Part shown: positions 49,602 through 60,860 of the stretch, piece after piece
Layout: each line of letters starts with the position of its first letter
Numbering within the stretch: position 1 is the first letter of the stretch
Assembly: GCA_951230915.1 (NCBI GenBank)
Contig: OX579636.1
Location: 22,999,567 to 23,063,566 of the forward strand
Origin: Antitrichia curtipendula
Lineage: Eukaryota > Streptophyta > Bryopsida > Hypnales > Leucodontaceae
Reading direction: 5' to 3'
Length of the DNA stretch: 64,000 nucleotides
Program-made: the position numbers and the translations under genes
The notes under the pieces: model-generated
Told to the model about the DNA's origin: nothing
What the model saw: the letters and a program-made list of their open reading frames with translations, nothing else
Databases searched by the model: none

Positions 49602-50166
49602 CTCGAGGGGTACACTTAGTTCTACTACAACAAACCACGTGTGAATAAGTGGTTTCTAATAAACTATAAGTTCAACCTAACATTTTGAGCATTGTATAAT
49701 AATGACTATAGGTTTCTATTGCCAAAATTTCCAACTCAAATAAAATATGAAATGATTTCTAGAAGAGGTTGAAAATGAACTAAAATGGCATGTTTTTCAA
49801 CTCAAATAATTATAGAGAGCACATTTAGATGACCATTGAATCAACATTCAACTCAAAAGAAGCTTTCAATAGAGAATTATTTTTAGAATTATTTTGTTCA
49901 TTTGTAGAAATTTTTTCTTTATATAATATAGGAATGTAAAAGTTATTTTTCAGTTCTATAGTGTATCTTTTTACTTCAAAAATTTGTAACTAATAATTAT
50001 TAACAAAAAAAAATATCAATAATTCAAAATATAAACTTTCAAAGTAGGGAAATCTATTCATATATATACATATTTTTTTTTTGTTTGAAATTCAAAAAGC
50101 AAATAGGAGGTCCAAAGTTTTGTTTGCACGTCGTTTGTAATGGATACTCTAAGTGATCCCCTCGAG
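49602..50166. mobile_element. hAT-like MITE, copy 2
   Basis: The ends CTCGAGGGGTACACTTAG and CTAAGTGATCCCCTCGAG are flanked by GGTTGGGT (49594-49601) and GGTTGGAT (50167-50174), an 8-bp direct repeat with one mismatch. Length is 565 bp against 562 bp for copy 1, with high similarity throughout. Non-coding. Confidence 0.85.
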
Positions 50167-50451
50167 GGTTGGATTAATCACTGGCGAGACCATTTTTTGT
50201 GTACCAAGTGGGTAGTGCTTGTTTAAATTGTGGTGACCAAAAAGTGATGACTTGAGAACTGCAAGTTTGGTGATACAAGTGCAGGTTGCCTTTATCTTTT
50301 AGATAATTGCAAATATCCAAGTAGTCTTTTTATGGTGCAAACTAGGAGTCAATATTATCGATCTCCCTCATTGGACTACTTAGAGGGTGAACACACCAAG
50401 GACTTTGGGCCAATGGTGGATATCGATGAGGCTTTTTAGCTTGATTCGACA

Positions 50452-51240
50452 TTGGATATCACCAATAGGCTTCGAGTCTTAAGTGTGGGTACGTTTGACA
50501 ACATGGAGGACGATTATTGCGATATAGTGCACGATCGGTTCTTGGGGCAAGCTGGGGGCATCTCCTTACTAGATTGGAGGCTTTGTTTTTGCACTTGGAC
50601 CAAAGAAAAAAGCCAAAGGTCACCCAATTTTAATGACTGGTATGCCTTTGAGCTTCTGGCTCAGCATTTGCAGCATGAGGCACTCCAAACATGTGGACAT
50701 TGGATAGAAACTCATTGGCTTGAACTTCGTGAGGTGGAGGAATATTGGGAGCACCAGATAGAATTAGTTTCAGCTCTCAAAGATGGTGCTTTTGTCACTC
50801 TAACTTCTTTAGTCTTGAAGGAGGAAGAGAAGACTAGGAAGGGTGATGGAGCTTCAACGGAGGATTCTAAGGACAAAGCATTGGCCTTTGGACCATGAGC
50901 AGAGGGTAGTGGTACACTTAGCTTATTACAAATGGCAGGTGCTATACAAGTTGCATTGTCTATTGTTGGCCCTCCACCTTGATTTGATCCACTAGTGCAA
51001 TTTATTGCACATTTAGAGGTGGAGTATGGCAATTTTTGTCGTAATTAGATGAAATGCATCCAAGACTTTAAACAGGAGAAGGATGACATGCCATGTACCA
51101 TGTATGCATGTTTGGCACGATTTATTGTTGATCCTGGAGCTGTTTTTGTTAAGAGCCATCTTGTGAAGATCTTTTTCACCCCAGATTATTCTTGAATATG
51201 AAGGTAGGGCTACGATGGTACAAGCATTTGCTACAGTTGA
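50452..51240 (+). pseudogene. gag-like region of a retroelement
   Basis: An open frame (50452-50898) encodes a tryptophan-rich, mainly acidic protein with LLDWRLCFCTWTKEK, then WYAFELLAQHLQHEAL and WIETHWLELREVEEYWEHQI. This is the helical look of a retroelement gag. After a stop, a related frame continues to about 51240 with VALSIVGPPP, FIAHLEVEYGNF, CIQDFKQEKDDMPCTMYACL and VKSHLVKIFFTPDY. Four or more stops make it non-functional. It is followed in order by a zinc knuckle, a protease-like part and a methyltransferase-like part. Gag identity is inferred from that order, not from a recognised domain. Confidence 0.55.
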
Positions 51241-51500
51241 GAGGTGTACTTAAACACTTTATCAGTATGATGCCACTAACATAGTTTGTTGGATGACGGA
51301 TTCTTCAAAATCCAAGAAGCCTCTTTCTGTTTCTAGCAATTTGGTTGACATCAAGCCAGAGAGTCTTACACCACTGGAGGTGTGGACAAGATGGCCATAC
51401 CAAGAAAGAAAAATCTAAAACTGCTTTTCAGCCATCAAAAGCTAGTGCTAAGAAAGAGGAGGTGAAGAGTGAAGCTAAATCCAAAAAAAAGTAGCTAAAG

Positions 51501-51542
51501 TGTAATCATTGTGGTTGTACCAACCATGATGATCATCATTGC
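51501..51542 (+). pseudogene. CCHC zinc knuckle of the same retroelement
   Basis: The codons read CNHCGCTNHDDHHC, a complete C-X2-C-X4-H-X4-C nucleic-acid-binding knuckle, with a basic, lysine-rich run just before it. Stops lie immediately upstream (TAG at 51491) and downstream. Such knuckles sit at the gag C-terminus. Confidence 0.8.
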
Positions 51543-51726
51543 TTTTAGCTTTTCTAAATTGAAGTCTGCCAGCTACATGGCGGCCAAATCTTAGCGAGAG
51601 GAGACCTTTAAAGCCAAGGTGGTAGAACTTGAGCAAAAACTTAAGACTTCAGCATTATTGGTACAAATTTTTGATTCAAGGGCACCTTCTAAAGTTCAAG
51701 CTAATACTTCAAGATTTTAGAGATAT

Positions 51727-53133
51727 ATGTTTGGTGCATTTGGAGAGATAGAAGCTGTAGTTGCTACTCAAGCCTATACCATGGGAAATTCTATGACTTC
51801 TAGCAGCAATGGCAATGAAACGTTGCAAGGTCATTATATTGATCCAACAAACCAAATTGGTCAAGCACACTTGTGTTTGTCATTTGGCCTTACAAACACT
51901 ACTACTGCAGTTAGAGTTCGCATTCCTTTGCCTTTAAAGGACAATGATTCTATTTCAAAGGACCTTACAAAATTCTTGGCTTACAAGATTTTGTAGTTGC
52001 TAATCTTGTCTGGTTTAGAGTTGATGGCACTAAAATTTAAGCTTGTTGGAATTTTTCATTTGGCAGAGAAGATGTTGGAAGGTATGGAAAAGCTGCCATC
52101 TCTTCAAGTTTCTCAAGCTGTTGTTGATTTGATTCTAGTTGAAGACTCTGAGGAGCTAGCTAGGTTGCGAGCTAAGCTTGCCAATGAGGTTATTGGTGCT
52201 TTTGATAAGTCCATTGATGTTCATCTTTTAGTGGTTCCATCTGTAAACATCCCCTTTATTAATTTTGCAACAAGAACATTGTACCTTGCAAATGTTTCTG
52301 CAAGATCCGCTCAAGAGCGTCAGAGTTTACAACCTGGAGTTGTACGTTTGGTGAATGACAATTCCATATTTGTTGTTTCACGAAGGGATAGTTATACTAT
52401 CTCTGCCACACCATTAAGCGTCATGATAGATTTGTGTGTTCAATCAATTATAATTGGCAAGACGCTTGCTTAAAATCTTGGATTGAAAGCAAAAAACTTA
52501 GAGCCTTGTCCACTTAGTATAGTGATTTCAGTAGGTAGGGTTGACAAATTGTTACATCCGGTCAAAAATTGCATCCAAAAATCAGACGTCTGGACGCAGT
52601 GTATCTCAGCGTATGGCCTGGCGACGAGCGGATGGGCCCAACGGATGATAAAGTCCACTTATCATGAGACGCCCGGGGACCTCACGTCCGTGGATGCTGG
52701 ACAACCGAACAGCCATGTCGGTAGGGGGCACATACCAAGGAACATATTATACTAAGGAGCCTTTGCGTTTGATTTTTCTTATGGGGGCAGGTCCTACTTT
52801 TTCTCGCTTATTTGTGAGATGTATTGTTACTAATGCTACCAACTATAACATTTAGGTTGGTTAGCAAGCACTTTATCCACTTGGTTTTGGATTGGATAAC
52901 TGGACTGAAGAAGCATAGATTAGAGTAGAATGATCTTTGGTGATGGGAGAAAACAATTTATCTTTATTGTCTTTGCGGCAGTTGCTAAAACTATGTCGAC
53001 AGAGACCATATTTGGTTGCAATGCTTTAGTTGTAGAATTGCCATGTATACCAATTTTATTGGAGGAGACTTTTGCTTATACTTGCTATGCAACAAAGAAT
53101 CATAATTTGCCACCTTTAGAGGTTCTTGCTTAG
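51727..53133 (+). pseudogene. protease-like (retropepsin-type) region, with a foreign insertion
   Basis: One frame runs from 51727 to about 52548 with two stops (51994, 52470). Near its end is SVMIDLCVQSIIIGKTLA. The MIDLCVQ segment sits where retropepsins have D-(S/T)-G-A, so the catalytic motif appears mutated. NLGLKAKNLEPCPLSIVISV follows. The frame is then broken by a GC-rich stretch (about 52550-52745) and resumes one frame over with TKEPLRLIFLMGAGPTFSRL and CIVTNATNYNI, then ALYPLGFGLDNWTEEA, and after another shift FGDGRKQFIFIVFAA and an ATKNHNLPPLEVL end. Clearly retroelement-derived and inactive. Confidence 0.6.
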
Positions 53134-53562
53134 CATTGTGAGGATCCACTTCTATTATGGGGTACTAGTAAAGAATTATCTCAACGTTGTCACCAAATTA
53201 TAGTATCTTTGGAGTCATTACAAGGCTCTACTACTTCATCTCTAATTTTCTTTGCAAGCTCTATTGTTTGGCATCCACTATTTGAGAGGATTACCCTTGT
53301 GGAGCTATTTGGAGGCATTGATACCAGTTTCGCAGCAGGTTTGGAGGCTAGACTCAAGGTTAGAAGGTACATCCATGTTGATAATGGATTTATATCCAAC
53401 CGAGTGACTCAACATCATCTTAAGAAGTTATTGGCACTCTATCCAATGTAGTTGCTAGCTTCTACCATACATGGATGTTTTGGCCAACTTCCTCAAGATG
53501 TCATTCTCATTAATGATGAAGATTTGAAGAGGTTAGGTGTGAGCCCCTATTTCATCACTTAA
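53134..53562 (+). pseudogene. C5 cytosine-methyltransferase-like (DNMT3-like) fragment in the retroelement
   Basis: In the same frame as the previous segment, after SLIFFASSIVWHP, the sequence reads ERITLVELFGGIDTSFAAGL (ELFGGI at 53302-53319), then KVRRYIHVDNGF. This has the layout of C5-methyltransferase motif I (hydrophobic strand, (D/E)LF-x-G-I) followed by the motif II strand. RRYI recalls the DNMT3/DRM group. The frame continues past a stop (53449) through LPQDVILINDEDLKRLG and ends at 53562, before the expected catalytic Pro-Cys motif IV, which I do not find. It is therefore a truncated, inactive piece. DNMT-bearing retrotransposons are known from charophyte algae and dinoflagellates. 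Assignment is by motif only. Confidence 0.58.
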
Positions 53563-55500
53563 GACTCACCGTTCTTTTTTTTTGCAATTTTTGCAAAATT
53601 AAGTATAAAAAATCCTACAAAAATCCCCCTATAGAGTATAAAACTGAAATAGGTATGTGACGTGCCAATATAATATTTGGTCATGTTTTGTGTGTTTTTA
53701 TCCAATTAGGTCATAATCCCTCATGTAAATAGGTTAAAAAACACCAAACCGTACAATTACCTATCTTAAGTAGAATTATCTTAAGTAGAATTATCCTAAA
53801 TAGCCCAACTTATTCTACTTGTGACAAAGACCAGTTAAATTAGTTTGAGAGAACTTGGTGAAAACCTTAGAGTCTAGTTCCATGGACAGGTTTCAAGTTT
53901 TCATCCGATTTCTATTTTTTGTAAAAAACCCAATTATTAGTATGTAGATTAGAAAAAATGCACGACGAGCCGAAGAAGGATATCTATGGCCAAAGAATGG
54001 TGTTTTAGGATTGAAATCATGCTAGAAACTCATCGGTAAAATCACTTTGCCAAGATTCCTCTCTGTGTAAAGATTCCTTAAAATTCGATTATTAAAGGAG
54101 GTAGCGGGATTTTATTTGCCTTTGATAATCATGTAGAGTCCAGAAATGGATTTGCACATCTTTTGTGGGATTCCATGGAAGATTCCATAAAAAAATTTGG
54201 AATTTTCTAAATTGCAGAAATATTCTTTTCAGATGGTCAACCGCAAAAACGTATGATGGAAAATACTTAGAAATTATCCAAATTGCGATAAAATCTCATT
54301 AAAAATTAGATTAATATTTTTCATATTAATAAGTGCTCCAACAAATTTCAAAACATTCTAAAGTTAGAAGTGTCTAGATTGGCAAGATCTTCCAAGTACT
54401 AGAAAAATAAAATTACAATGGAGTTTGACTGACGTTTTGAGGGCATACAAAATTAGAATGAAGTCAAAGTTAGGTCTTTGTTTACTAGGTCTAAATCTAG
54501 TACCCTCTCAATTTGATGAGGGGCTTCCTCAAAATCACGATAAGGATTTTTTTCAAGTTCTAGAGTCTTCTCTAGAATACGTTGTCAGTCCACCGAAGAT
54601 AGATGATTTTTGACCGTGTGCCCTAGACAGATGAGCAAAAGAGACATGGGTTCTCTATGGTTTACAATCATACCATAGACGGCCGCCATATGTGAACTCC
54701 CAATTCGTCACTTGGGACTTATAGATTTTTTTTTTAATTTTTTAATTTAAAATTGGTAAAGGTATACAAAAAGCCATAAAAAGAGTGTAGAACCAAAATA
54801 GGATTGTGTCATATCTATTATAGTATTTGGTCTAGTTTTAAATTTATACATAGAACTTCCCCAAACCTCATCTGGAAATAGCATAGAAATCATAAGATAG
54901 CGGGATTTGGTGGATTTGAGTCAAATAGCAAAAAGAACTAACTCCCACCATAATGTGACAATTCATGGCTAAGTCGGTCAGAGGGATCCACAATGGGGCC
55001 ACTAGGTCGGGGTCCTAAAGTTAGGTTTTGAATTCCCCATTACATAAATGAGTTCCCCCAAAACCCTGATTGTTAGCATGTAGGAGCCACTAACTCAAGA
55101 TAGGGGCATGGAGGAATCTACAGTCCAAGAATGGTATTCTAAGGTAAATCCCATGCTAGAAATTCAACGATGAAATCGATTTGTCAAGATTCCCTCATTT
55201 GTAAGAGATTCCTGCACCATCGACAATTCAAGGAGATAGTCTATTTGGATCTCCACTGACCAATTGTGCCAAGTATGGAAACACACCTACACATCATTTG
55301 TAGGGCTCCCTAAGAGGTCCCATAAAAATTTCCAACATCTTCCGACTTGTAGAAGAACCTCTTCCGAGTAGTCAACCATTCTAACCTCCAACGGGAATTT
55401 TTTGGATATTACCCAGGTTGCAGTAAAATCTCAATAAAAATTAGATTAGTTTTTTTTATGTTAATAATATGCTCCAACAAGTTTTGCAACATTTTGATAG
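53563..55500. repeat. diverged direct duplication (about 0.8-1.1 kb, two copies)
   Basis: Copy one (about 53545-54400) and copy two (about 54700-55490) share ordered landmarks: CGTCACTTGGGACT/CATCACTTAAGACT, GGTCATGTTTT/GGTCTAGTTTT, CCAAAGAATGGT/CCAAGAATGGT, CATGCTAGAAA, AAGATTCC, and TAAAATCTC(A/T)(A/T)TAAAAATTAGATTA. Divergence is considerable. Either a tandem duplication or two LTRs of one decayed element. Confidence 0.65.
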
Positions 55501-56820
55501 AGGCAAGTAGGGTATAAGTATGCTAGACCTTGTACTTTTTCGAGTCACAAAGCAGTTTTTTAGGACAAAATGATTTTGAACTTGTTATTGTTTGAACTTA
55601 GAAGCCTTTTTTTCATATTTTTTTGGGTTTTCTAAACATTATACAAGTGAAGAATCTGTGGGCATCATTGGTTTCTTGAATAACCAAGTTAAGAGTGAGA
55701 AATTTGTACTTTTTGAACCATCACTTTTTATGTCACAGGGCACAAATTCACATAAAAGTACAAATATCTTGGTCATATAAAGTAAAAAGTACTGAATTAT
55801 TTTGGGCAAAGAAAATAAAGAAGGGCAATGTCTTGGAATCTGCTCTCAATTTAATGTTAATAGCTCATATTTGGCAAAAATCTTAGAAATCAATGAGTTT
55901 TTTTTTGCTGTGGATATCTGGTGGAAAAATCCAGCTTTTTGAAATTGGATCCAAAATTCGTAATGGCAGCAGCTAGTTTTAGATTGGCTTCAAGTTGAAT
56001 TAAGAAAAAAATTAATTTTTTGTCAAGTACTTTGTGGCGCTTTTGGATACAAAAAGTAGTTTTAGTACAATTTTTAATTTTTAAGTACGAATATTTCATA
56101 AATGCCCAACTTTGAATCCCAATGGCACTTTCTGTTAGCCTCTAATATACTTATTGGTTGATCTCCAATACTTCATTCCTCCCTTACAATCACTTAGAAG
56201 TCACAAACATCAACCCTAAATCCAAGTACAGAAAGTACAATTTTGTATTTTAAGTATAGAAAAGTACAGTTTAGTTTTGCCAAAACTGCCTAGGCGTAGC
56301 GTACTTACACCCAGTACCCGAAACGGCCAGATTCTTTAGAAATTAATCAAGTGGCGGGGTCCCCACGCCGTTGACTGGCATTCTGGGGGCATACGACGGC
56401 AAAACAAAGTCAACAAGGAGTCTTTTCCTACTCCCTCATACCTATTAGAGACCCTAGGTTAGTGACTTTTCTCAAAATAGGAGACCACCAAGAGTTAGAA
56501 ATTTACCTCAACTTGGTTTGTAATCTAGGCTAGTGTATGAGGGATTTGGGGTCTCGGTATGGAGGAAAGAGGATTTTGGACTAAACACGGTGATCTGGAG
56601 CCAATGGCGACATGGAGTAATCCATTTGACATTTGGAATTGCTCTCCAAAAGTTAGGATGTTGGTTGTCATACGCGTAATCTAGGCGTAAGTATCCTTAA
56701 CACAAAAATGTGGTAAGATGATACAAGTTATCGTCCTAGGGAATTCTAGTATGTTGTTGCAAGCTAATGGTATCTAGGTTCTCTCTCTTTCCTTCAAACA
56801 CCCAAGCACTTCGTACAATC
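55501..56820. other. unassigned sequence
   Basis: Recurring AAGTAC(A/T) words occur at 55520-56290. I see no gene. Confidence 0.35.
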
Positions 56821-56829
56821 TATTGTTGT

Positions 56830-57860
56830 CTTCCGGAAACTAGTATTTTTCGGATTCTAATCCGGATCCGTCCTCTTCCGGATTCCGGTTACAACTCTCC
56901 AAGTAACTGGTTTTAGATATCCATGTTTTACCCTCAGGGGGTCCACTGTTGATCTTTCGAGGGGTAGGGACTTACTACTCTTGATTTTCACACTCTCTAC
57001 TCTTACCAAACAAGCAAAACCCACAACCAAAGAACTGTTTTGTAATAGCAAAGAAGAAATCAGTACCCTCACAACTTTCCGGAAGGCCTATCCGGAAAGC
57101 AGATCACTCAGAGCCGCGTTCAATCTCCTTTACTACAATGACAAATCAAGACATCCGGAACCGATTTGAGATAGTTTCCTAGTTGCTAGACTTGATCATG
57201 AGGTCGGTAGACCTTTCAGTGAGTTTGAAATTTTCCTCTAGCGGTTGCTTATCTCCGCACGGACCCGTCCTGGAATCTGGACTCGCATCTACACCCCTCC
57301 TGGACTTTCACTGGATCACCGTTACAGCAATTTAAAGGCACCACTCACAAGTTCCTCTTTTACAAGTCCAAAACTCCTCCACTAAACACACTCAGTCTAA
57401 CCCGGTTGCCAAAGATCCGGAACCCCTCCCTTGCACACTCACACTTACACACCAGCACACAAGTAACCATAGACGCGATACACAAGAGAATGATCCCCAA
57501 GGTGATCTCTTGGGTGCTCTAATTGAATGACAAAGAAAGGAATGACAGGCCAGCAAGCCAGTCTGCCCTTAAAAACCAACAAAAAGTGGCCAAATGGTCA
57601 ATACAAAATCCGACCAATGGTCCAATTGATTGTTGCGGGAAAACCGGAGAGCCGTTAACATCCTAAAAGTCCGAAACTCAGCTATTCCTAAAATTCCGGA
57701 ACTTCCTAAAATTCTAGAAATTCCTAAAATTTTGGAAGTCGACTAATTCCGGAAGTTCCTAAAATTCTGGAATGTTTCGGATTCCGGATCGGTCTTTCAC
57801 CTGGATCCGTAACATCCGTAACAGTTCTAGGATCTCGAAAACTGACTATTCTAAGGTTAT
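56830..57860. repeat. cluster of TCCGGA palindromes
   Basis: TTCCGGA, ATCCGGA or close variants occur more than ten times (for example 56832, 56862, 56876, 57077, 57091, 57153, 57415, 57697, 57747 and 57784). Between 57660 and 57780 they alternate with CCTAAAATT words (TTCCGGAACTTCCTAAAATT type). No frame of interest. Possibly part of an LTR or a decayed retroelement. Confidence 0.55.
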
Positions 57861-58059
57861 TCCTAACTGATCCGTAATGTCTATACTTTACTAAAAAATT
57901 GAAAGATTTGACTCTATTCTAATCTATTCCAACACTTTTCTAAGTTTTTGTACTCTGACATTGGTCCAACATAGATGGTAGATAGTTAAATTTTAGGGAT
58001 TAGGATGAAAATCTTGGGGGATTAGGATGAAAATCTTGGGGGATGAAGATGAAAATCCA

Positions 58060-58600
58060 AATTGGTAAGGTTATTAGTAGGATTTTAGGGAAGAGGGCCC
58101 TTGGAAACCTATATAAGGGCCCCATTTCCTCTCTAAAATAATCCCCATACTTGTTTTGGGTCCATGGGTCCAAAGGTCCAAGTTATTTCGGATATTTTGG
58201 CTTTTGAAGCCAAAAACCTCTATGGTGTTTTTGGAGCACTTTTGGCTCCATTGTTGTTATTTTTCAAGCTTTTGAAGGTTCTTGGGGGTCCTTCTATATT
58301 GTTCTTGTATACTTTTGTGTATTAGGTTGTGAGTTGAGAGTCTTTCTACCCTTAGTGTGTTCTCATGAACTAACTTGTGTGTCTAGGAAGTCTTGTTGGT
58401 GTCTTATACTAATACTAGAGTCACCCCCTACCGTACCTTGGTGATGCCGCTTTGGGGGGCTTTTAGTATGTGAGTTTTGTGTTACTACATTCGTCCTCTT
58501 TTGTGTATTTTCTTTAAGTGTGTTCTCATCTTCATCTAAAGTTTTCCTTGTTGTGTGGACCCCCTTCTAGGATGGCGAAGCTTTGAACCTGTGACTAGAT
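58060..58600 (+). promoter_or_regulatory. LTR-like promoter region with TATA box
   Basis: TATATAA at 58110-58116 lies in CCTATATAAGGGCCCC, followed by a CT-rich leader (TTTCCTCTCTAAAATAATCC). It is then followed by several hundred bases of T/G-rich sequence, which is the look of an LTR U3/R/U5 or a plant promoter. No second LTR copy and no downstream gene is seen. Confidence 0.4.
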
Positions 58601-58603
58601 TTA

Positions 58604-59137
58604 GGGCCGCTTCACACTATGGCCAACCAAATCAAGAGGTCATGGGATTGAGTAGCCAAACTTTGTTGAGAGTCCAAAAAAATGAGCAATAAATAGGCAA
58701 TAAAATATAGGAATTGGAGCCTTCGGCCGGCCATAGTGTGAAGCCTCCAAAGGCCAAGTCCAAAGCTTAAACTCTTGGCAATCGACTCCCACGGCCTCTC
58801 AACTCGGACAACCAAAATGTGAAGCCTCCAAAGGCCAAGTTCAAAGTCCAAACTCTTAGCAATGAATTTCCACCTACCAATCTAACGGTTGAAATCTTGT
58901 TATAAGTTGACAGACTCTCGGCCATAGTTTGGGTATCCATTTTTACTCGATCCAAATTTCCTTTGAGAGTCCGTCGCCATGTAAGCAATTTATTGCCATG
59001 TAGGTAGTTGGAAGGTGATGGCCTTTGGACTTGTGCCTTCTAGGGTAAAGGGTCGAGAGGCCGAACTTTTGCTTTCTTGAAATTTGATTGCTGGAAACCC
59101 ACGGCCTCTCAACCTTTGGCCATAGTATTAAGTGCCC
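58604..59137. mobile_element. Harbinger/Tourist-like MITE, copy 2
   Basis: The ends GGGCCGCTTCACACTATGG and CCATAGTATTAAGTGCCC are imperfect inverted repeats. TTA flanks both sides (58601-58603, 59138-59140). Length is 534 bp. The interior contains two tandem versions of a block of about 75 bp beginning GTGAAGCCTCCAAAGGCCAA (58737 and 58820). Related to 2637-3138, which has one version of that block. Confidence 0.8.
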
Positions 59138-59140
59138 TTA

Positions 59141-60400
59141 AGTCCTATTGTGTGTGTTAAAAGGTTCCGGATGGCAGAGCTACAAACCCCCAAAGTGCTA
59201 CAAAGTCCTAAAGTCAGTGTTAAAACTAACTTGATGACAAAGCTTTGAACCTCTATGGTATTTAGTTCTAAAGTATAGTTTCCAAGATTTGCTTGGGAAA
59301 GTCTAAAGTTTAGCTTCCAAGATTATTAGTATGTAAATAGGAGAAGATAGAGGTTTAAGAAGGGAAGGGAGTAGAGCGGAAAAGAAGAGTAGGATTAATA
59401 GAAATAGGTGAGAAAAGAGGGATTTGGACTAATCAAGAGGTGACACATGGCAGTCCCTTAACGGGGTCTTATTTGTACTTGTTTTAACTAGAACAATCCA
59501 CTTAGTCTGTCTACAGAGTCTAAATTTTGTTTTGCATAGTTTTCCAGGATTGACATTCTAACTACAAACTAGGAGAATTCTAAACTCTCGGAAAATCATA
59601 GATACAAACAAGTCAAGGGAAGAAAAGACATACAGTCTCCATGCACCACACATGCACACAAATGCTCATACCTGAACTCTTTCACCAGCAAAACAAAAAC
59701 AACAAGCAATGGAGGGGGATTAGAGAAGAAGAAGATGAAGTAGGAGAAAAAGAGAGAGAGATGATAAATATTACCCTAGCCACAGGATTTAGTAGACTGA
59801 GGAAGGAGATCTAGAGAATTCTTTGTGACCATTAGAAAAAGGATTGAGATGACACAAATGAGAAAGGTGTAAGAAGGGAAGGGACACCATTAACTCTCTC
59901 GGAGTTTGAATCTATAGTTGTAAGACCACCATCCATACATTTGGTGGAATAATGCTTGTATAGAAGAAGTGAGGAGAAAGAAAAAGAAGAAAGAAGGAAA
60001 AGAAGGAGGTTAGATTATAAAGTGTATGATATTTTCTAAAATAAGCGATGAGCTTTGAAAAAGAAAATAACGAAGGAATACAATGGAACACAAGGATGCG
60101 TACGTGGACGTGGACAAGGTAATTTCTAACAGTGGCAACGATGAGGTAAGTCATTGAACTAATCCTTGGTGGATTTTTTTAATTAGCTCTTGATTTTTTT
60201 TAATTAGTCTTTAATCCACGTTAGCAAGAAGAGATTAGTGGGAGGTAGAAGTCGAGATTCAAAGTTCATAGATTAGAAATAGAGGATTTCGAAAATATAT
60301 TACACTTTAAATTTGACATTGATTTGACCCCGTTAAGTTAGGATGAGTAGTAATGGGTAGAATGGATGAAGGTTAGTCAACTTCATTCCAAAGGAATAAC
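59141..60400. other. unassigned, purine-rich stretch
   Basis: 59340-60030 is strongly A/G-rich on the plus strand (GAAGAAGAAGATGAAG, AGAAAAAGAGAGAGAG). No gene is recognised. Confidence 0.4.
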
Positions 60401-60860
60401 AAAAAAATTTAGAGTTAAATTTTAGGAAGTAGAATTTAGAGTTAGAATTAGAAGTCAAAATTTTGGAATAAAAGTTAGAAGTTAGAATTATAGGGTTAAA
60501 TTTATAGGTTAAATTTATAGGTTAAATTTATAGGTTAAATTTTAAAGTTAGTTTTAGAAGTTCAAATTTAGAGTTAGAAGTTAAAATATGGAATTAAAAT
60601 TAGAGGTTAAAATTTAGAGTTAGTTTTAGAAGTTACAATCTAGAGGTAGAAGTTAAAACGTAGAGTTAAATTTAGAAGTTAAAAACCAGAGATAAGTTAC
60701 AAGCGTAATTTTAGAAATTCAACTCTAAAGGTTGAAACTAGAAATTAACCTTAGAAGTTAAGATTTAGAGTTAATTTAGAAGGAAAAATGTAGAGTTAAC
60801 TTTAGAAGTAGAAACTTACAATTAACCTTAGAGGTTAAAACCTAGAACTATATCGGAAGT
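60401..60860. repeat. short-unit minisatellite (TTAGAGTTA / TTAGAAGTTA)
   Basis: About 25-30 degenerate units of 10-18 bp are built on TTAGAAGTTAAAAT and TTAGAGTTAA. The core at 60490-60540 contains three exact 13-bp copies of ATAGGTTAAATTT. The array ends near 60860. Confidence 0.88.

Noticed and set aside
57960..58600. Complete solo LTR
   Set aside because: A TATA box is present but I could not find TG/CA ends with a target duplication or a second copy in the window.
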